Position numbers and translations under genes: made by a program. Positions 1-8,308 of a stretch of DNA of 64,000 nucleotides are shown one piece after another. Source of the DNA: Maribacter dokdonensis DSW-8 (GTDB lineage Bacteria > Bacteroidota > Bacteroidia > Flavobacteriales > Flavobacteriaceae); contig NZ_LDPE01000001.1 of the NCBI RefSeq assembly GCF_001447995.1, positions 620,001 to 684,000 on the forward strand, written 5' to 3'. The stretch's first letter is position 1. Each line of letters opens with the position of its first letter. Below the pieces are notes generated by a model. That model searched no databases, was not told the DNA's origin, and worked only from the letters and a program-made list of their open reading frames with translations.

Positions 1-49
1 ATAACCGGAGTCTTAAGCATAATTATATATTTAAAAGAAATATGAGAAT

Positions 50-90
50 AAAACACTAGCTACCAAATGGCAACCAGTGTTTTATTTTTA
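50..90. terminator. possible bidirectional terminator
   Basis: An 8-base-pair arm, AAAACACT at 50-57, pairs with AGTGTTTT at 76-83, and a T-rich stretch follows on the plus strand. The inner part of the stem is imperfect. It lies just beyond the 3' end of the SDR gene and may also end a gene entering from the left. The first 49 bases show nothing else. Confidence 0.4.
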
Positions 91-99
91 ATCGATTTT

Positions 100-870
100 T
101 TACATATTGTAAACGCCACCATTGATGTCTAGCGTAGCTCCAGTAATAAAGCCATCGTATTCAGATGCCAGATACAATACAGCTCTAGCTACATCATCAG
201 CGTTACCTGCTCTTTGAATAGGAATACCTTTTGTAGTTTCTGCAGCTGATTCCTTTGTTGTATGCGTATTGTGAAATGAAGTACCTAAGATAAGCCCTGG
301 CGCAACAGCATTAACTCTTATTCCCTGTGGTCCCAATTCTGATGCAAGTGCCCTTGTATACGTTAAAATAGCTCCTTTACTGGTTGAATATACCAATGAT
401 CCCGGGTGACCGCCTTTACGACCTGCCAATGATGCTAAATTGACCATACTACTATTCTCATTCTTTGCCAAATATGGTGCTGCTGCCCGTGTAACGAACA
501 TCATTGAAGTCATATTAATATCCATCACCTTGTGCCAAAAATCAGTTTCCATTTCACTTAGCATTTTACGGGCAACTAAAGAACCTGCATTATTGATTAA
601 AATATGAAGTCCGCCCAATGCTTCAACTGTCTTTTCTACCAATGCATTTGCATCGCTTTCCTTTGTGAGATCACCACTTACTGCAATTGCTTTTACACCT
701 TTATCCTTTGCATAGGCTACAAGCTTATCTGCGGTATCTGCACTTGAGAAATAATGAATGGAAACATTTGCGCCACTATCAATGAAATGTTTGGTGATAG
801 ACTCTCCTATTCCTTGTGCACCGGCGGTAATCAATACATTTTTACCAAATAATTTGTTACTATTCGTCAT
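100..870 (-). CDS. SDR family NAD(P)-dependent oxidoreductase
   Basis: A classical short-chain dehydrogenase/reductase of 256 residues, the usual length for the family. The N-terminal nucleotide-binding turn reads TAGAQGIG (residues 15-22), with Ala replacing the usual second Gly. NNAG is at 93-96. The catalytic Ser147, Tyr161 and Lys165 (YSTSK) are all present, and the C-terminal part carries the usual GATLDINGG. It should be a soluble reductase of a carbonyl or alcohol substrate, which the sequence does not identify. It is transcribed alone, from a -7 box at 958-965. Inverted TTGGTT/AACCAA repeats around the predicted transcription start suggest control by a repressor that is not encoded in this window. 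Confidence 0.93.
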   Translation of the reverse strand: MTNSNKLFGKNVLITAGAQGIGESITKHFIDSGANVSIHYFSSADTADKLVAYAKDKGVKAIAVSGDLTKESDANALVEKTVEALGGLHILINNAGSLVARKMLSEMETDFWHKVMDINMTSMMFVTRAAAPYLAKNENSSMVNLASLAGRKGGHPGSLVYSTSKGAILTYTRALASELGPQGIRVNAVAPGLILGTSFHNTHTTKESAAETTKGIPIQRAGNADDVARAVLYLASEYDGFITGATLDINGGVYNM

Positions 871-902
871 GATTCTTTTAATTATAAAACTTGATTGTAT
901 TT

Positions 903-960
903 TGGTTCTAAACCATTTTGATTGTCAATTGAAAACTGCACAACCAAATTGGTTAACCAA
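903..960. promoter_or_regulatory. operator-like inverted repeats upstream of the SDR gene
   Basis: Two clusters of the same half-site are visible. At 903-915, TGGTT and AACCA are separated by CTA. At 942-960, AACCAA-A-TTGGTT overlaps the perfect 12-base palindrome TTGGTTAACCAA (949-960). The second cluster overlaps the -7 box and predicted start of the SDR transcript, a typical repressor position. The centres are about 40-45 bases apart. The cognate regulator is unknown. Confidence 0.5.
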
Positions 961-965
961 ATATA
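958..965 (-). promoter_or_regulatory. -7 box of the SDR gene
   Basis: TATATTTG on the minus strand matches the Bacteroidota TAnnTTTG box. The start codon at 870 is about 80 bases downstream. No clear -33 TTG was found. Confidence 0.5.
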
Positions 966-1007
966 ATCAAAAATGACTCAGTAAGCTTATATTTGATTTT
1001 AAGGTAC

Positions 1008-2387
1008 TTAACTCAAATAATCTATGAAAGCACCAACGTTGTTTAAGCTATATTCTAGTTGAGAGCCTTCATTCATGTTCTTTACAACAAATGAATTATT
1101 ACTTAACTCCTGCTCCCCAATTAATATAACATAAGGTACATTGCGATTATTGGCATACTTCATCTGCTTTTGCATTTTGGCACTTGAAGGATACATATCT
1201 GCCTTTATGCCGGCTTTTCGCAACTGAGTAACCAATTTTAAAGCCGCCATAGCTTCCTTTTCCCCAAAGTTTACACAAAGTACTTGTAGCGAGCGATCAA
1301 TTGCTTCTGGAAAAAGATCAAGTTCCTCTAGTACTAAATAAATACGATCCAGACCAAAGGAAATTCCCACACCACTTACATTCTTTAGACCAAAAATTCC
1401 CGTAAGGTCATCATAGCGGCCACCACCACCTATAGATCCCATTTTAACACCCTCAGGCGCCGCAACTTCAAATATAGCGCCGGTATAATAATTTAATCCG
1501 CGTGCCAGGGTGACATCTATTGACAATTTAGCAGATTGTAGACCTAGAGCAGAAATAGTCTCTAGAATAAAACGCAGCTCGTTCAATCCTTTTTTACCTT
1601 CTTCAGAATCTTTTAAAAGACCATCCAAGCGTTCTAATTGTTCGTTGTTACTGCCTTGTGGTAAAAATAATGGTGATGCTTTTTCAATTGCTTCTTCGGT
1701 AATACCCTTAGCGAGCATTTCTTTTTTGACTCCGTCCTCCCCTATTTTATCTAGCTTATCCAATGCAACGGTAAAATCTATCAATAAATCCTTAGCTCCA
1801 ATTACTTCTGCAATACCTGCCAAGATTTTTCTATTGTTCATTTTTATAGTTGCTCCTTCCAATTTTAAATCGGAAAATACAGCATCGTATAACTGAACCA
1901 GCTCCACTTCTTGAAGCAATGAATCTGAACCAACTACATCGGCATCACATTGAAAAAACTCTCTAAATCTACCCTTTTGTGGTCTATCAGCTCTCCAAAC
2001 TGGTTGAATTTGATAGCGTTTAAAAGGAAAATCCAACTCATTTTGATGCATTACCACGTAACGTGCAAAAGGTACGGTTAGATCGTAGCGTAATGCTTTC
2101 TCAGTAATTTTAGGAGCTATATTGTTAGAATTCTTTTCCGCATACGTAGCATCATCAACCTTTCTAAGAAAATCACCGGAATTCAATATTTTAAAAATCA
2201 AACGATCACCCTCTTCACCATATTTACCCAACAACGTATCTGAATTCTCAAAAGAAGGAGTTTCAATAGGTTGAAATCCATAAGTTTGAAAGTTCTTTTT
2301 GATAGTATCAAAAATGTAATTACGTTTTGCTATTTCAGAAGGATTAAAATCTCTGGTGCCTTTAGGTATAGATGGTTTCTGTGCCAT
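1008..2387 (-). CDS. hisS: histidyl-tRNA synthetase
   Basis: Class II aminoacyl-tRNA synthetase that charges tRNA-His in the cytoplasm. The start [11 protein letters not shown], the motif 2 region [12 protein letters not shown], the histidine-specific ARGLNYYTG and GGGGRYDDL, and motif 3 [10 protein letters not shown] are all present in order. A C-terminal anticodon-binding domain follows ([11 protein letters not shown] onward). I place the start at the ATG ending at 2387 (MAQKPS, 459 residues). A longer frame could begin at 2408, but a -7 box occupies 2406-2413, so that upstream codon would not be transcribed. Length is normal for the long bacterial type. Confidence 0.97.
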   Translation of the reverse strand: MAQKPSIPKGTRDFNPSEIAKRNYIFDTIKKNFQTYGFQPIETPSFENSDTLLGKYGEEGDRLIFKILNSGDFLRKVDDATYAEKNSNNIAPKITEKALRYDLTVPFARYVVMHQNELDFPFKRYQIQPVWRADRPQKGRFREFFQCDADVVGSDSLLQEVELVQLYDAVFSDLKLEGATIKMNNRKILAGIAEVIGAKDLLIDFTVALDKLDKIGEDGVKKEMLAKGITEEAIEKASPLFLPQGSNNEQLERLDGLLKDSEEGKKGLNELRFILETISALGLQSAKLSIDVTLARGLNYYTGAIFEVAAPEGVKMGSIGGGGRYDDLTGIFGLKNVSGVGISFGLDRIYLVLEELDLFPEAIDRSLQVLCVNFGEKEAMAALKLVTQLRKAGIKADMYPSSAKMQKQMKYANNRNVPYVILIGEQELSNNSFVVKNMNEGSQLEYSLNNVGAFIDYLS

Positions 2388-2405
2388 TAAATTTATATTG
2401 TATTG

Positions 2406-2413
2406 CAAATATA
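2406..2413 (-). promoter_or_regulatory. -7 box of hisS
   Basis: TATATTTG on the minus strand, about 19 bases before the chosen hisS ATG. It fixes the start codon choice because the alternative start at 2408 lies inside it. Confidence 0.6.
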
Positions 2414-2469
2414 ACCTTCCATAAAATAAGGCTACATTTTAATAGTATGGATTTTAGATTTTTATTGTT

Positions 2470-2946
2470 CTATTTGGTAACGATAACTTTCTCGAACCAT
2501 TGGTATAATTCCCCCTTGGTAATTACCGCTCCTTGCTTTATCAATAAAAACTTATCTACGTTTTTATCATCGGTGTAGGCTTTAGATGCAGTTAAATACT
2601 CTACAAAATCCGATTGCCAGTTTCTCTTGAACCAATCGAAACCAACAGTTGTAGTTAAATCAATTTCAGGATTCATCACCTTTACGGAAATCAATTTCAT
2701 TTCTTTATCCGTTAAATGAAATAGGTGCATTTGATTGTTGGAAATATTCTCCAAATAGGTCACTTTTGCTAAAACACCTTCCCATACCAAATCGCTAAAA
2801 ACATCTAATTCTTCCTCAGCAACCTTGGGCTTGTTCTTTTTAATATCATCCCATTCATCGCCTGTGATTGATTGTGTCGCAAGAAAATTGATAAATTCTG
2901 GATGCAATTCTTCCAGTTGCTCTTTTGTTAGCCGCGTATATTTCAT
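2470..2946 (-). CDS. conserved small protein, DUF6495-like
   Basis: A soluble acidic protein of 158 residues with no signal peptide or membrane segment. The opening MKYTRLTKEQLEELHPEF and the phrase NFLATQSITGDEW resemble a Bacteroidota family I recall as DUF6495; that assignment is from memory and was not searched. No catalytic motif is visible. It lies between hisS and the Oar-like receptor on the same strand. Its -7 box (2951-2958) lies only five bases before the ATG, so the transcript may be leaderless, and the box sits in the T-tract of the receptor's terminator. Function unknown. Confidence 0.8.
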   Translation of the reverse strand: MKYTRLTKEQLEELHPEFINFLATQSITGDEWDDIKKNKPKVAEEELDVFSDLVWEGVLAKVTYLENISNNQMHLFHLTDKEMKLISVKVMNPEIDLTTTVGFDWFKRNWQSDFVEYLTASKAYTDDKNVDKFLLIKQGAVITKGELYQWFEKVIVTK

Positions 2947-2949
2947 TTT

Positions 2950-2986
2950 GCAAAAATAAAAAGCCCTAACATATTTGCTAGGGCTT
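2950..2986 (-). terminator. terminator of the Oar-like receptor gene
   Basis: The stem AAGCCCTA (2961-2968) pairs with TAGGGCTT (2979-2986). On the minus strand it is followed by TTTTTATTTTTG. It lies 21 bases after the receptor stop codon. Confidence 0.75.
2951..2958 (-). promoter_or_regulatory. -7 box of the DUF6495-like gene
   Basis: TATTTTTG on the minus strand ends five bases before the ATG. It overlaps the T-tract of the terminator at 2961-2986. Confidence 0.45.
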
Positions 2987-3007
2987 TTACAACTTAATTT
3001 TATAAAC

Positions 3008-6000
3008 TTAAAAGATATATCTCAATCCTACTTGTGCTTGCCATCTAGACAACAGACTTGCATCGTACCCAAATGTCTCTGTCAATTCAGGATTAAATGT
3101 GTAGGTAGGCACATTAGTATCCGGATCAACAGTTACACCAACAGGTTGAACATTATTTGGCTGTTGTACCAAGCCCCAATCAGAACTGATCAAATTACCT
3201 ATGTTCAATACATCTACACTAAATTGTATAGTATTGGTTTTTCCTTCGGATACAGTGATTTTGTAATCTTGCAAGAATTTTACATCCCATCTTCCTCTCC
3301 ATGGTGCTAAAGCTCCGTAACGCTCTGCATACTGACCTCTACGGTCACTTAAGTAATCATCTTGTGCAATATAGGCATCAAAAGCAGCTCCTTGACCTGC
3401 ACCGGAAAATTGCATTTGACCAATTTCAGCTGAGGTTGGAACATAAATAAGGTCATTAATACCAGATCCATCACCATTGATATCACCGCCGTACGTATAA
3501 TTGAACCTACCACCTTGTGCATATTCAAAGAATGTGGAAAGTGTAGATGCCCATTTACCATTACCATACTCCCAGTTTTTGCTAGCTACACCAATAAACC
3601 TATGTTTATCACCATATTTTGATGGTGCTAATATATCTGCGTTGGCGTCATTAATAATTGGGTTACCTGCAAAAGCATCTGAAGTAATTTCTGCTTCAAT
3701 GGAGTTTACATCCTTGGCATCTAAATAACTATAAGCCAACATTGTATACAGACCATTATTAAAGTTTTTCTGGGCCTTCAAAGATGCATTCCAAATTCTT
3801 CCTTTATTTGAGTTGGTAAATACATATGGACCAGCACCTAAACCAAAGCTGTTCAATAAATCATCAGCAGTATAGGTTGCTCTTGTATCTACACCTGATA
3901 AATTACCAGATGGTGATGTCAATGCCCAGTTTTGAACGTGTGGACCATTGATATCTTTTGTATAAGAAAGGTCTGCAGTAAGCACCATACCATCATCTAA
4001 ACGCTTATCAACACCTAAATTAGTTCTCCATACTTGTGGAAATTTGTAATCTGGATCAACTGCCTGCAAGAAAAATACATCTGGATTAGCAATTTGATTT
4101 CCTAACCATACAAATGGAAAACGTCCTGTAAACAAACCTGATCCACCACGAAGCTGTAGCGACTTATCCCCATTTACATCATAGTTAAAACCTACTCTTG
4201 GGGAAATTAGCCAATCATTAGTTGGCATTTGTGTATTATCAATAAAAACCGTTTCGCCTGTATTAGGGTTTTCATAAGGTTGATCAGCAATTACAAAACC
4301 TCTATCAATAACATCTTGTGCTTTCTGTGCGGAATCAAAAAACAAAGGCTTATCAAAACGTACACCATAGGTTAATTTAAATTTCTCGTTTACGTTCCAT
4401 TCATCTTGTACATAAAAAGCCAATTGACCTACATTTGTTTCTGCCAATGCCCAACCTTCGCCATCTGGTACAGCGTTATTGGCATTAAATGTTGCTTGCG
4501 GTCCTGCAAAGTCATACGTAGTTGCATCGAAATCAGCTATATCTACGCTTCCAAATTTTGAAAAACCATACGCCGTAAGGTTAAATGAATTATCGAACAT
4601 GAATTTCTCAAGAGAAAACCCTACCGTATACGTATGATCTCCTTTATAAAAATTCAGGTTGTTCGTAATTTGAAATACCTTTTGATCCAATCTATTGTGA
4701 GCAGAAAATGGTTCATGACCTGCAATAATGTAATTAGACCCATCTTTAGCAATATTGATTGATGGAGCAGGAGACGAAAATGGATTTCTATAATCATTAA
4801 AATGAGTATACCCCACTTGAAGCTTGTTAGATGCTGTCTCAGATAATGATGAATTCAATTCCACCTGAACAGATTTAAGCTCGTTATTTTGCTCATAACC
4901 AGAATTTTGAAACTGTAGCGTATTTGCATTAGGACCTCTAAACTGTATTGCCGTAGGGTGTGCCGGTTTTTGCTTGGATGCATTCAAAAAGTTATAAATC
5001 ACCGCTAAACGATTATTATCGTTTATGTTCCAGTCCAATTTAAAAAGACCTTTTGTAGATTCTGCATCATGGGTAAAACCTTCATAAGCACCTGGATCGT
5101 ATCCTACTGCCAGTAATTGATCCCTAACAGCTATTAAATCACTTTCCAATACTCTAGATTCATTGATAGCTCCCGAACCTGTGTTTGGTACCCAGCCATT
5201 AGTTCCTAAATCTGTTCTCTCATCTCTTTCGAAATTAGCGAAAAAGAATAGTTTGTTCTTCACTACCGGACCACCAATACTCACACCGTATTGACTTTGG
5301 TCTAATTTTGGTTTTACAATGTCATCACCTTTGATTTTTCCCCCGGTCATATCTTCATTTCTGAAAAAACCGTAAACCGTACCGTGAAATTCGTTAGATC
5401 CACTCTTGGTTACGGCATTAACTGAAGCCCCCGTAAAACCGGACTGAGTTACATCATAAGGTGCTGTTGATACTTGAATTTGTTCAATAGCATCCAATGA
5501 AATTGGTTGAGAATCTGTCTGACCTCCTGGTGTAGCTGCATCTAACCCAAATGGGTTATTGAAAATTGCTCCATCTAGAGAAAAATTATTGAATTGGTCA
5601 TTTCTACCACCAAACGAATTTCCGCTTGCTGTTGGCTCTAAACGTGTAAAATCTGCAGCAGAACGTGAAATTGTAGGTAAACGCGTCAACTCTCTTCTAC
5701 CCACACTAGTTTCTGCACCAGTTCTATCACTACTAAAAGTACCAGAACGATCAGATACTACCGTGACCTCGTCCAATGCTTGACTTTCACTTGCCAATTT
5801 AACATCAACGTTAAATGTTTGGCCTAATGATAAATTAACATCTGTAAGTAAATAAGGTTTAAATCCTACATAAGAGATTTCTACCGTGTAAGGACCACCA
5901 ACACGAAGGTTAAGTAGGTTAAATCTACCATCTTCGTTAGAAATAGAACCATACTTAGTACCTGTAGGGGTATGTATAGCTACAATATTTGCTCCAAATA

Positions 6001-6115
6001 GTGGTTGATCTTGGTCATCCATTACCAAACCTCTAATGTTAGAGGTGGTAACCTGACCGTAAGTTGCGCTTACAAAAAGCAACAACAACAATTGAAAAAA
6101 CAAGTTGTTTTTCAT
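3008..6115 (-). CDS. Oar-like TonB-dependent outer-membrane receptor
   Basis: A 1035-residue outer-membrane protein. A signal peptide of about 20 residues ends at TYGQ. A carboxypeptidase-regulatory-like beta domain follows (about 25-105, with IRGLVMDDQDQPLFGANI and ISYVGF). Then comes a plug domain with the TonB-box-like stretch LDEVTVVSD and the long beta-barrel, ending in Phe (GLRYIF), as outer-membrane proteins require. The phrases NNFSLDGAIFNNPFGL and VNAVTKSGSNEFHGTVYGFFRN are characteristic of Oar-type receptors. The substrate is unknown; no SusD-like partner is adjacent, which argues against a polysaccharide utilisation locus. It is transcribed alone, with its own -7 box and terminator. 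Confidence 0.93.
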   Translation of the reverse strand: MKNNLFFQLLLLLFVSATYGQVTTSNIRGLVMDDQDQPLFGANIVAIHTPTGTKYGSISNEDGRFNLLNLRVGGPYTVEISYVGFKPYLLTDVNLSLGQTFNVDVKLASESQALDEVTVVSDRSGTFSSDRTGAETSVGRRELTRLPTISRSAADFTRLEPTASGNSFGGRNDQFNNFSLDGAIFNNPFGLDAATPGGQTDSQPISLDAIEQIQVSTAPYDVTQSGFTGASVNAVTKSGSNEFHGTVYGFFRNEDMTGGKIKGDDIVKPKLDQSQYGVSIGGPVVKNKLFFFANFERDERTDLGTNGWVPNTGSGAINESRVLESDLIAVRDQLLAVGYDPGAYEGFTHDAESTKGLFKLDWNINDNNRLAVIYNFLNASKQKPAHPTAIQFRGPNANTLQFQNSGYEQNNELKSVQVELNSSLSETASNKLQVGYTHFNDYRNPFSSPAPSINIAKDGSNYIIAGHEPFSAHNRLDQKVFQITNNLNFYKGDHTYTVGFSLEKFMFDNSFNLTAYGFSKFGSVDIADFDATTYDFAGPQATFNANNAVPDGEGWALAETNVGQLAFYVQDEWNVNEKFKLTYGVRFDKPLFFDSAQKAQDVIDRGFVIADQPYENPNTGETVFIDNTQMPTNDWLISPRVGFNYDVNGDKSLQLRGGSGLFTGRFPFVWLGNQIANPDVFFLQAVDPDYKFPQVWRTNLGVDKRLDDGMVLTADLSYTKDINGPHVQNWALTSPSGNLSGVDTRATYTADDLLNSFGLGAGPYVFTNSNKGRIWNASLKAQKNFNNGLYTMLAYSYLDAKDVNSIEAEITSDAFAGNPIINDANADILAPSKYGDKHRFIGVASKNWEYGNGKWASTLSTFFEYAQGGRFNYTYGGDINGDGSGINDLIYVPTSAEIGQMQFSGAGQGAAFDAYIAQDDYLSDRRGQYAERYGALAPWRGRWDVKFLQDYKITVSEGKTNTIQFSVDVLNIGNLISSDWGLVQQPNNVQPVGVTVDPDTNVPTYTFNPELTETFGYDASLLSRWQAQVGLRYIF

Positions 6116-6152
6116 GGAATTTTTGGTTTAGAGTTATTTATGAGTTCTTTAA

Positions 6153-6160
6153 CAAAAATA
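6153..6160 (-). promoter_or_regulatory. -7 box of the Oar-like receptor
   Basis: TATTTTTG on the minus strand, about 37 bases before the ATG and immediately after the T-tract of the rplI terminator. Confidence 0.5.
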
Positions 6161-6193
6161 CCAAAAAAAAAGAGCTATGCACGCATAGCTCTT
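6161..6193 (-). terminator. terminator of the rpsF-rpsR-rplI operon
   Basis: A strong hairpin: AAGAGCTATGC (6170-6180) pairs with GCATAGCTCTT (6183-6193). On the minus strand nine T follow. It lies 25 bases beyond the rplI stop. Confidence 0.88.
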
Positions 6194-6218
6194 TAAAGTT
6201 ATTAACTTAGAGAGTTAA

Positions 6219-6671
6219 TTATTTCTGCTCGGCAACAACTTCGAAACCAAAATCAACAATTACCTCGCGGTGTAATCTGATTTGAGCATTATAAGGACCG
6301 GTTCTTTTAACGGCACCACCTTGTATGCTAATATATTTCTTGTCAATTGCGTGACCTTCTTTTTCAAGAGCACCAGCTAAATCACCATTTGTAACGGAAC
6401 CGAACAATTTGTCGGCAGCACCTGTTTTAGCGGTAATTTTTAATTCTAAAGCTTTTAATGCCTCTTCAGTTTTCTTAGCTGCATCAATTACTTTTTTCTC
6501 CTTATGTGCTCTTTGTTTTAAATTTTCAGCTAAAACTTTTTTAGCTGAAACCGTAGCCATAGTAGCTAAGCCTTGTGGTATAAGGAAATTTCTTCCGTAA
6601 CCGTTCTTAACATTTACTACGTCGTCTTTAAAACCTAAATTTTGTACGTCTTCTTTTAATATAAGCTCCAT
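6219..6671 (-). CDS. rplI: 50S ribosomal protein L9
   Basis: Large-subunit protein that binds 23S rRNA near the L1 stalk base. It has 150 residues, the normal length. The N-terminal domain shows MELILKEDVQNLGFKDDVVNVKNGYGRNFLIP, the family signature. A long charged connecting helix (about 45-80) and the C-terminal globular domain (LFGSVTNGDLAGAL) follow. It is last in the rpsF-rpsR-rplI operon, 14 bases after rpsR, and is closed by a strong terminator. Confidence 0.98.
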   Translation of the reverse strand: MELILKEDVQNLGFKDDVVNVKNGYGRNFLIPQGLATMATVSAKKVLAENLKQRAHKEKKVIDAAKKTEEALKALELKITAKTGAADKLFGSVTNGDLAGALEKEGHAIDKKYISIQGGAVKRTGPYNAQIRLHREVIVDFGFEVVAEQK

Positions 6672-6685
6672 GATTCTTTGTCTTA

Positions 6686-6982
6686 TTATTTTAATAAATC
6701 AGCAACATATGGCATTAAAGCCAAATGACGAGCTCTTTTTACGGCTTGTGCCACTTTTCTTTGATACTTCAATGAAGTTCCTGTAAGTCTTCTAGGTAAC
6801 AATTTACCTTGCTCGTTTACCAACTTCAATAAAAAATCAGCATCTTTATAATCTACGTATTTAATACCAGATTTTTTAAAACGACAATACTTTTTCTTAG
6901 TGTTGGTCTCAATGTTCAATGGAGTTAGATACCTGATCTCTCCATCTTTCTTTCCTTTTGCCTGTTGTTGTAATGTTGCCAT
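6686..6982 (-). CDS. rpsR: 30S ribosomal protein S18
   Basis: Small-subunit platform protein that pairs with S6. The 98 residues include the core [19 protein letters not shown] and [29 protein letters not shown], which are diagnostic. The N-terminal extension of about 20 residues ([17 protein letters not shown]) is longer than in Escherichia coli, as is common in Bacteroidota. It lies five bases after rpsF and 14 before rplI. Confidence 0.98.
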   Translation of the reverse strand: MATLQQQAKGKKDGEIRYLTPLNIETNTKKKYCRFKKSGIKYVDYKDADFLLKLVNEQGKLLPRRLTGTSLKYQRKVAQAVKRARHLALMPYVADLLK

Positions 6983-6987
6983 AATAC

Positions 6988-7329
6988 TTAAGCTTTAGCG
7001 GTTTTGTTTCTTGTTCTTCTTTTTTCTGCCCATGCAATTGCGTGCTTGTCCAATTTAACGGTCAAGAAACGCATAACACGTTCATCTCTTCTAAATTCCT
7101 GCTCGTAAGGTGATACTACCTCACCATCGCTAGTGAATTCAAACAAGTGGTAAAAGCCACTCTTTTTGTTTTGAATAGGATAAGCTAATTTCTTTAGCCC
7201 CCAATTCTCTTTAGCTACCATTTTGGCGCCATTGTTAATTAAGAAATCTTCAAATTTCTTAACTGTTTCCTCTATCTGAACATCAGATAGAACGGGATTC
7301 AAAATGAAAACAGTTTCGTAATGGTTCAT
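6988..7329 (-). CDS. rpsF: 30S ribosomal protein S6
   Basis: Small-subunit protein that forms a heterodimer with S18 on the 16S rRNA platform. The 113 residues follow the family closely: [37 protein letters not shown] and [15 protein letters not shown]. It opens the three-gene ribosomal operon, with a -7 box 24 bases upstream of the ATG. A basic C-terminal tail ([12 protein letters not shown]) is present. Confidence 0.98.
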   Translation of the reverse strand: MNHYETVFILNPVLSDVQIEETVKKFEDFLINNGAKMVAKENWGLKKLAYPIQNKKSGFYHLFEFTSDGEVVSPYEQEFRRDERVMRFLTVKLDKHAIAWAEKRRTRNKTAKA

Positions 7330-7352
7330 ATTATATTTGTTTTTAAGGAGTG

Positions 7353-7360
7353 CAAAAATA
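7353..7360 (-). promoter_or_regulatory. -7 box of the rpsF operon
   Basis: TATTTTTG followed by CA on the minus strand, 24 bases before the rpsF ATG. No TTG is found at the usual upstream distance; the nearest is about 30 bases away. Confidence 0.55.
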
Positions 7361-7560
7361 GATATTTTTTTAAAATAAATATAAGAAATGCAAATATTCT
7401 TCGTTATTGAATGGTATTAACATTTAAAAATTAAACCAAATCTTAAATATATCATCATTACCAATTACACGATCAACAGCGCATTGTTCACATCTTTTGT
7501 TGCAGTTCAGCATGTTTTTTCGGTTCTTTGTCGATGATTTAACCCCACAAATCAACCCTT

Positions 7561-8253
7561 ATGAAGTTAAGAAGTATCATCGTTGACGACTCATCTATGC
7601 AAAGGATGGCCGTTGCCAAGTTGGTAAACAATCATCCAAATTTAACTATGGTAGCTGAATATAGTAATGCTATCGAAGCTAAAAATGGAATCAAGAACCA
7701 TGAGATAGATCTTATATTCCTTGATGTTGAAATGCCAATTATTACAGGATTCGACCTACTCGAGTCACTAGAAAACAGTCCTCAGGTAATTTTAATTACC
7801 GGTAAACCTGATTATGCCCTTAAAGCATTTGATTATGATGTAACGGATTATTTACATAAACCGATTACCATGGCACGTTTTGATGCCTCTGTAAAAAGAG
7901 CCGTTGCCAATTACGAACAAATGCATAGAGTCAATGAAGACGAAGAGCATATTTTTGTAAAAAGTAACCTCAAGAAAAGAAAGGTCATTTTAAATGATAT
8001 TAAGTGGATCGAAGCTCTTGGTGACTATATTAAGTTGGTAACAGACGAAGCTAATATTGTAATCTTATCAACAATGAAGTCTTTTGAAAAGCAATTGCCA
8101 GAAGATAAGTTTTTAAGAATTCACAAATCATATATCATTAACCTAGAAAAGGTTGAAAAATTCAACAGTAAAAATGTTGAAGTTAGCGGTAGATCAATTC
8201 CGTTAAGTAGAAATAAGAAAACAGAACTTGCCGAAGCGCTTAGTAACGTATAA
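7561..8253 (+). CDS. orphan LytTR response regulator
   Basis: A two-domain transcription regulator of 230 residues. The receiver domain (about 1-120) has the acidic pocket IVDDSS, the phospho-acceptor Asp in FLDVEMP, the Thr in ITGKPDYA and the Lys in LHKPI. The LytTR DNA-binding domain (about 128-230) shows IFVKSNLKKRKVILNDIKWIEALGDYIKL and FLRIHKSYIINLEKV. In Bacteroidota such regulators usually pair with a LytS-like histidine kinase, but none is adjacent. The flanking ribosomal and priA genes point away, and a shared terminator follows, so it is transcribed alone. Partner kinase and targets are unknown. Confidence 0.95.
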   Translation: MKLRSIIVDDSSMQRMAVAKLVNNHPNLTMVAEYSNAIEAKNGIKNHEIDLIFLDVEMPIITGFDLLESLENSPQVILITGKPDYALKAFDYDVTDYLHKPITMARFDASVKRAVANYEQMHRVNEDEEHIFVKSNLKKRKVILNDIKWIEALGDYIKLVTDEANIVILSTMKSFEKQLPEDKFLRIHKSYIINLEKVEKFNSKNVEVSGRSIPLSRNKKTELAEALSNV

Positions 8254-8275
8254 TATATGGTATAATTTTACTCTC

Positions 8276-8308
8276 AAAAAAAGACCGCTGATCAGCGGTC
8301 TTTTTTTT
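8276..8308. terminator. bidirectional terminator between the LytTR gene and priA
   Basis: A perfect 18-base palindrome, GACCGCTGATCAGCGGTC (8283-8300), is flanked by seven A on the left and eight T on the right. It serves both convergent genes and overlaps the priA stop codon (8307-8309). Confidence 0.88.

Noticed and set aside
1510..1896. Open frame of 128 codons on the plus strand inside hisS
   Set aside because: It is antisense to conserved hisS sequence and encodes no recognisable protein; similar shadow frames inside carB, priA, zwf and other genes were rejected for the same reason.
3008..6115. SusC-type polysaccharide transporter
   Set aside because: No SusD-like lipoprotein or carbohydrate enzyme is adjacent, and the plug sequence is of the Oar type.
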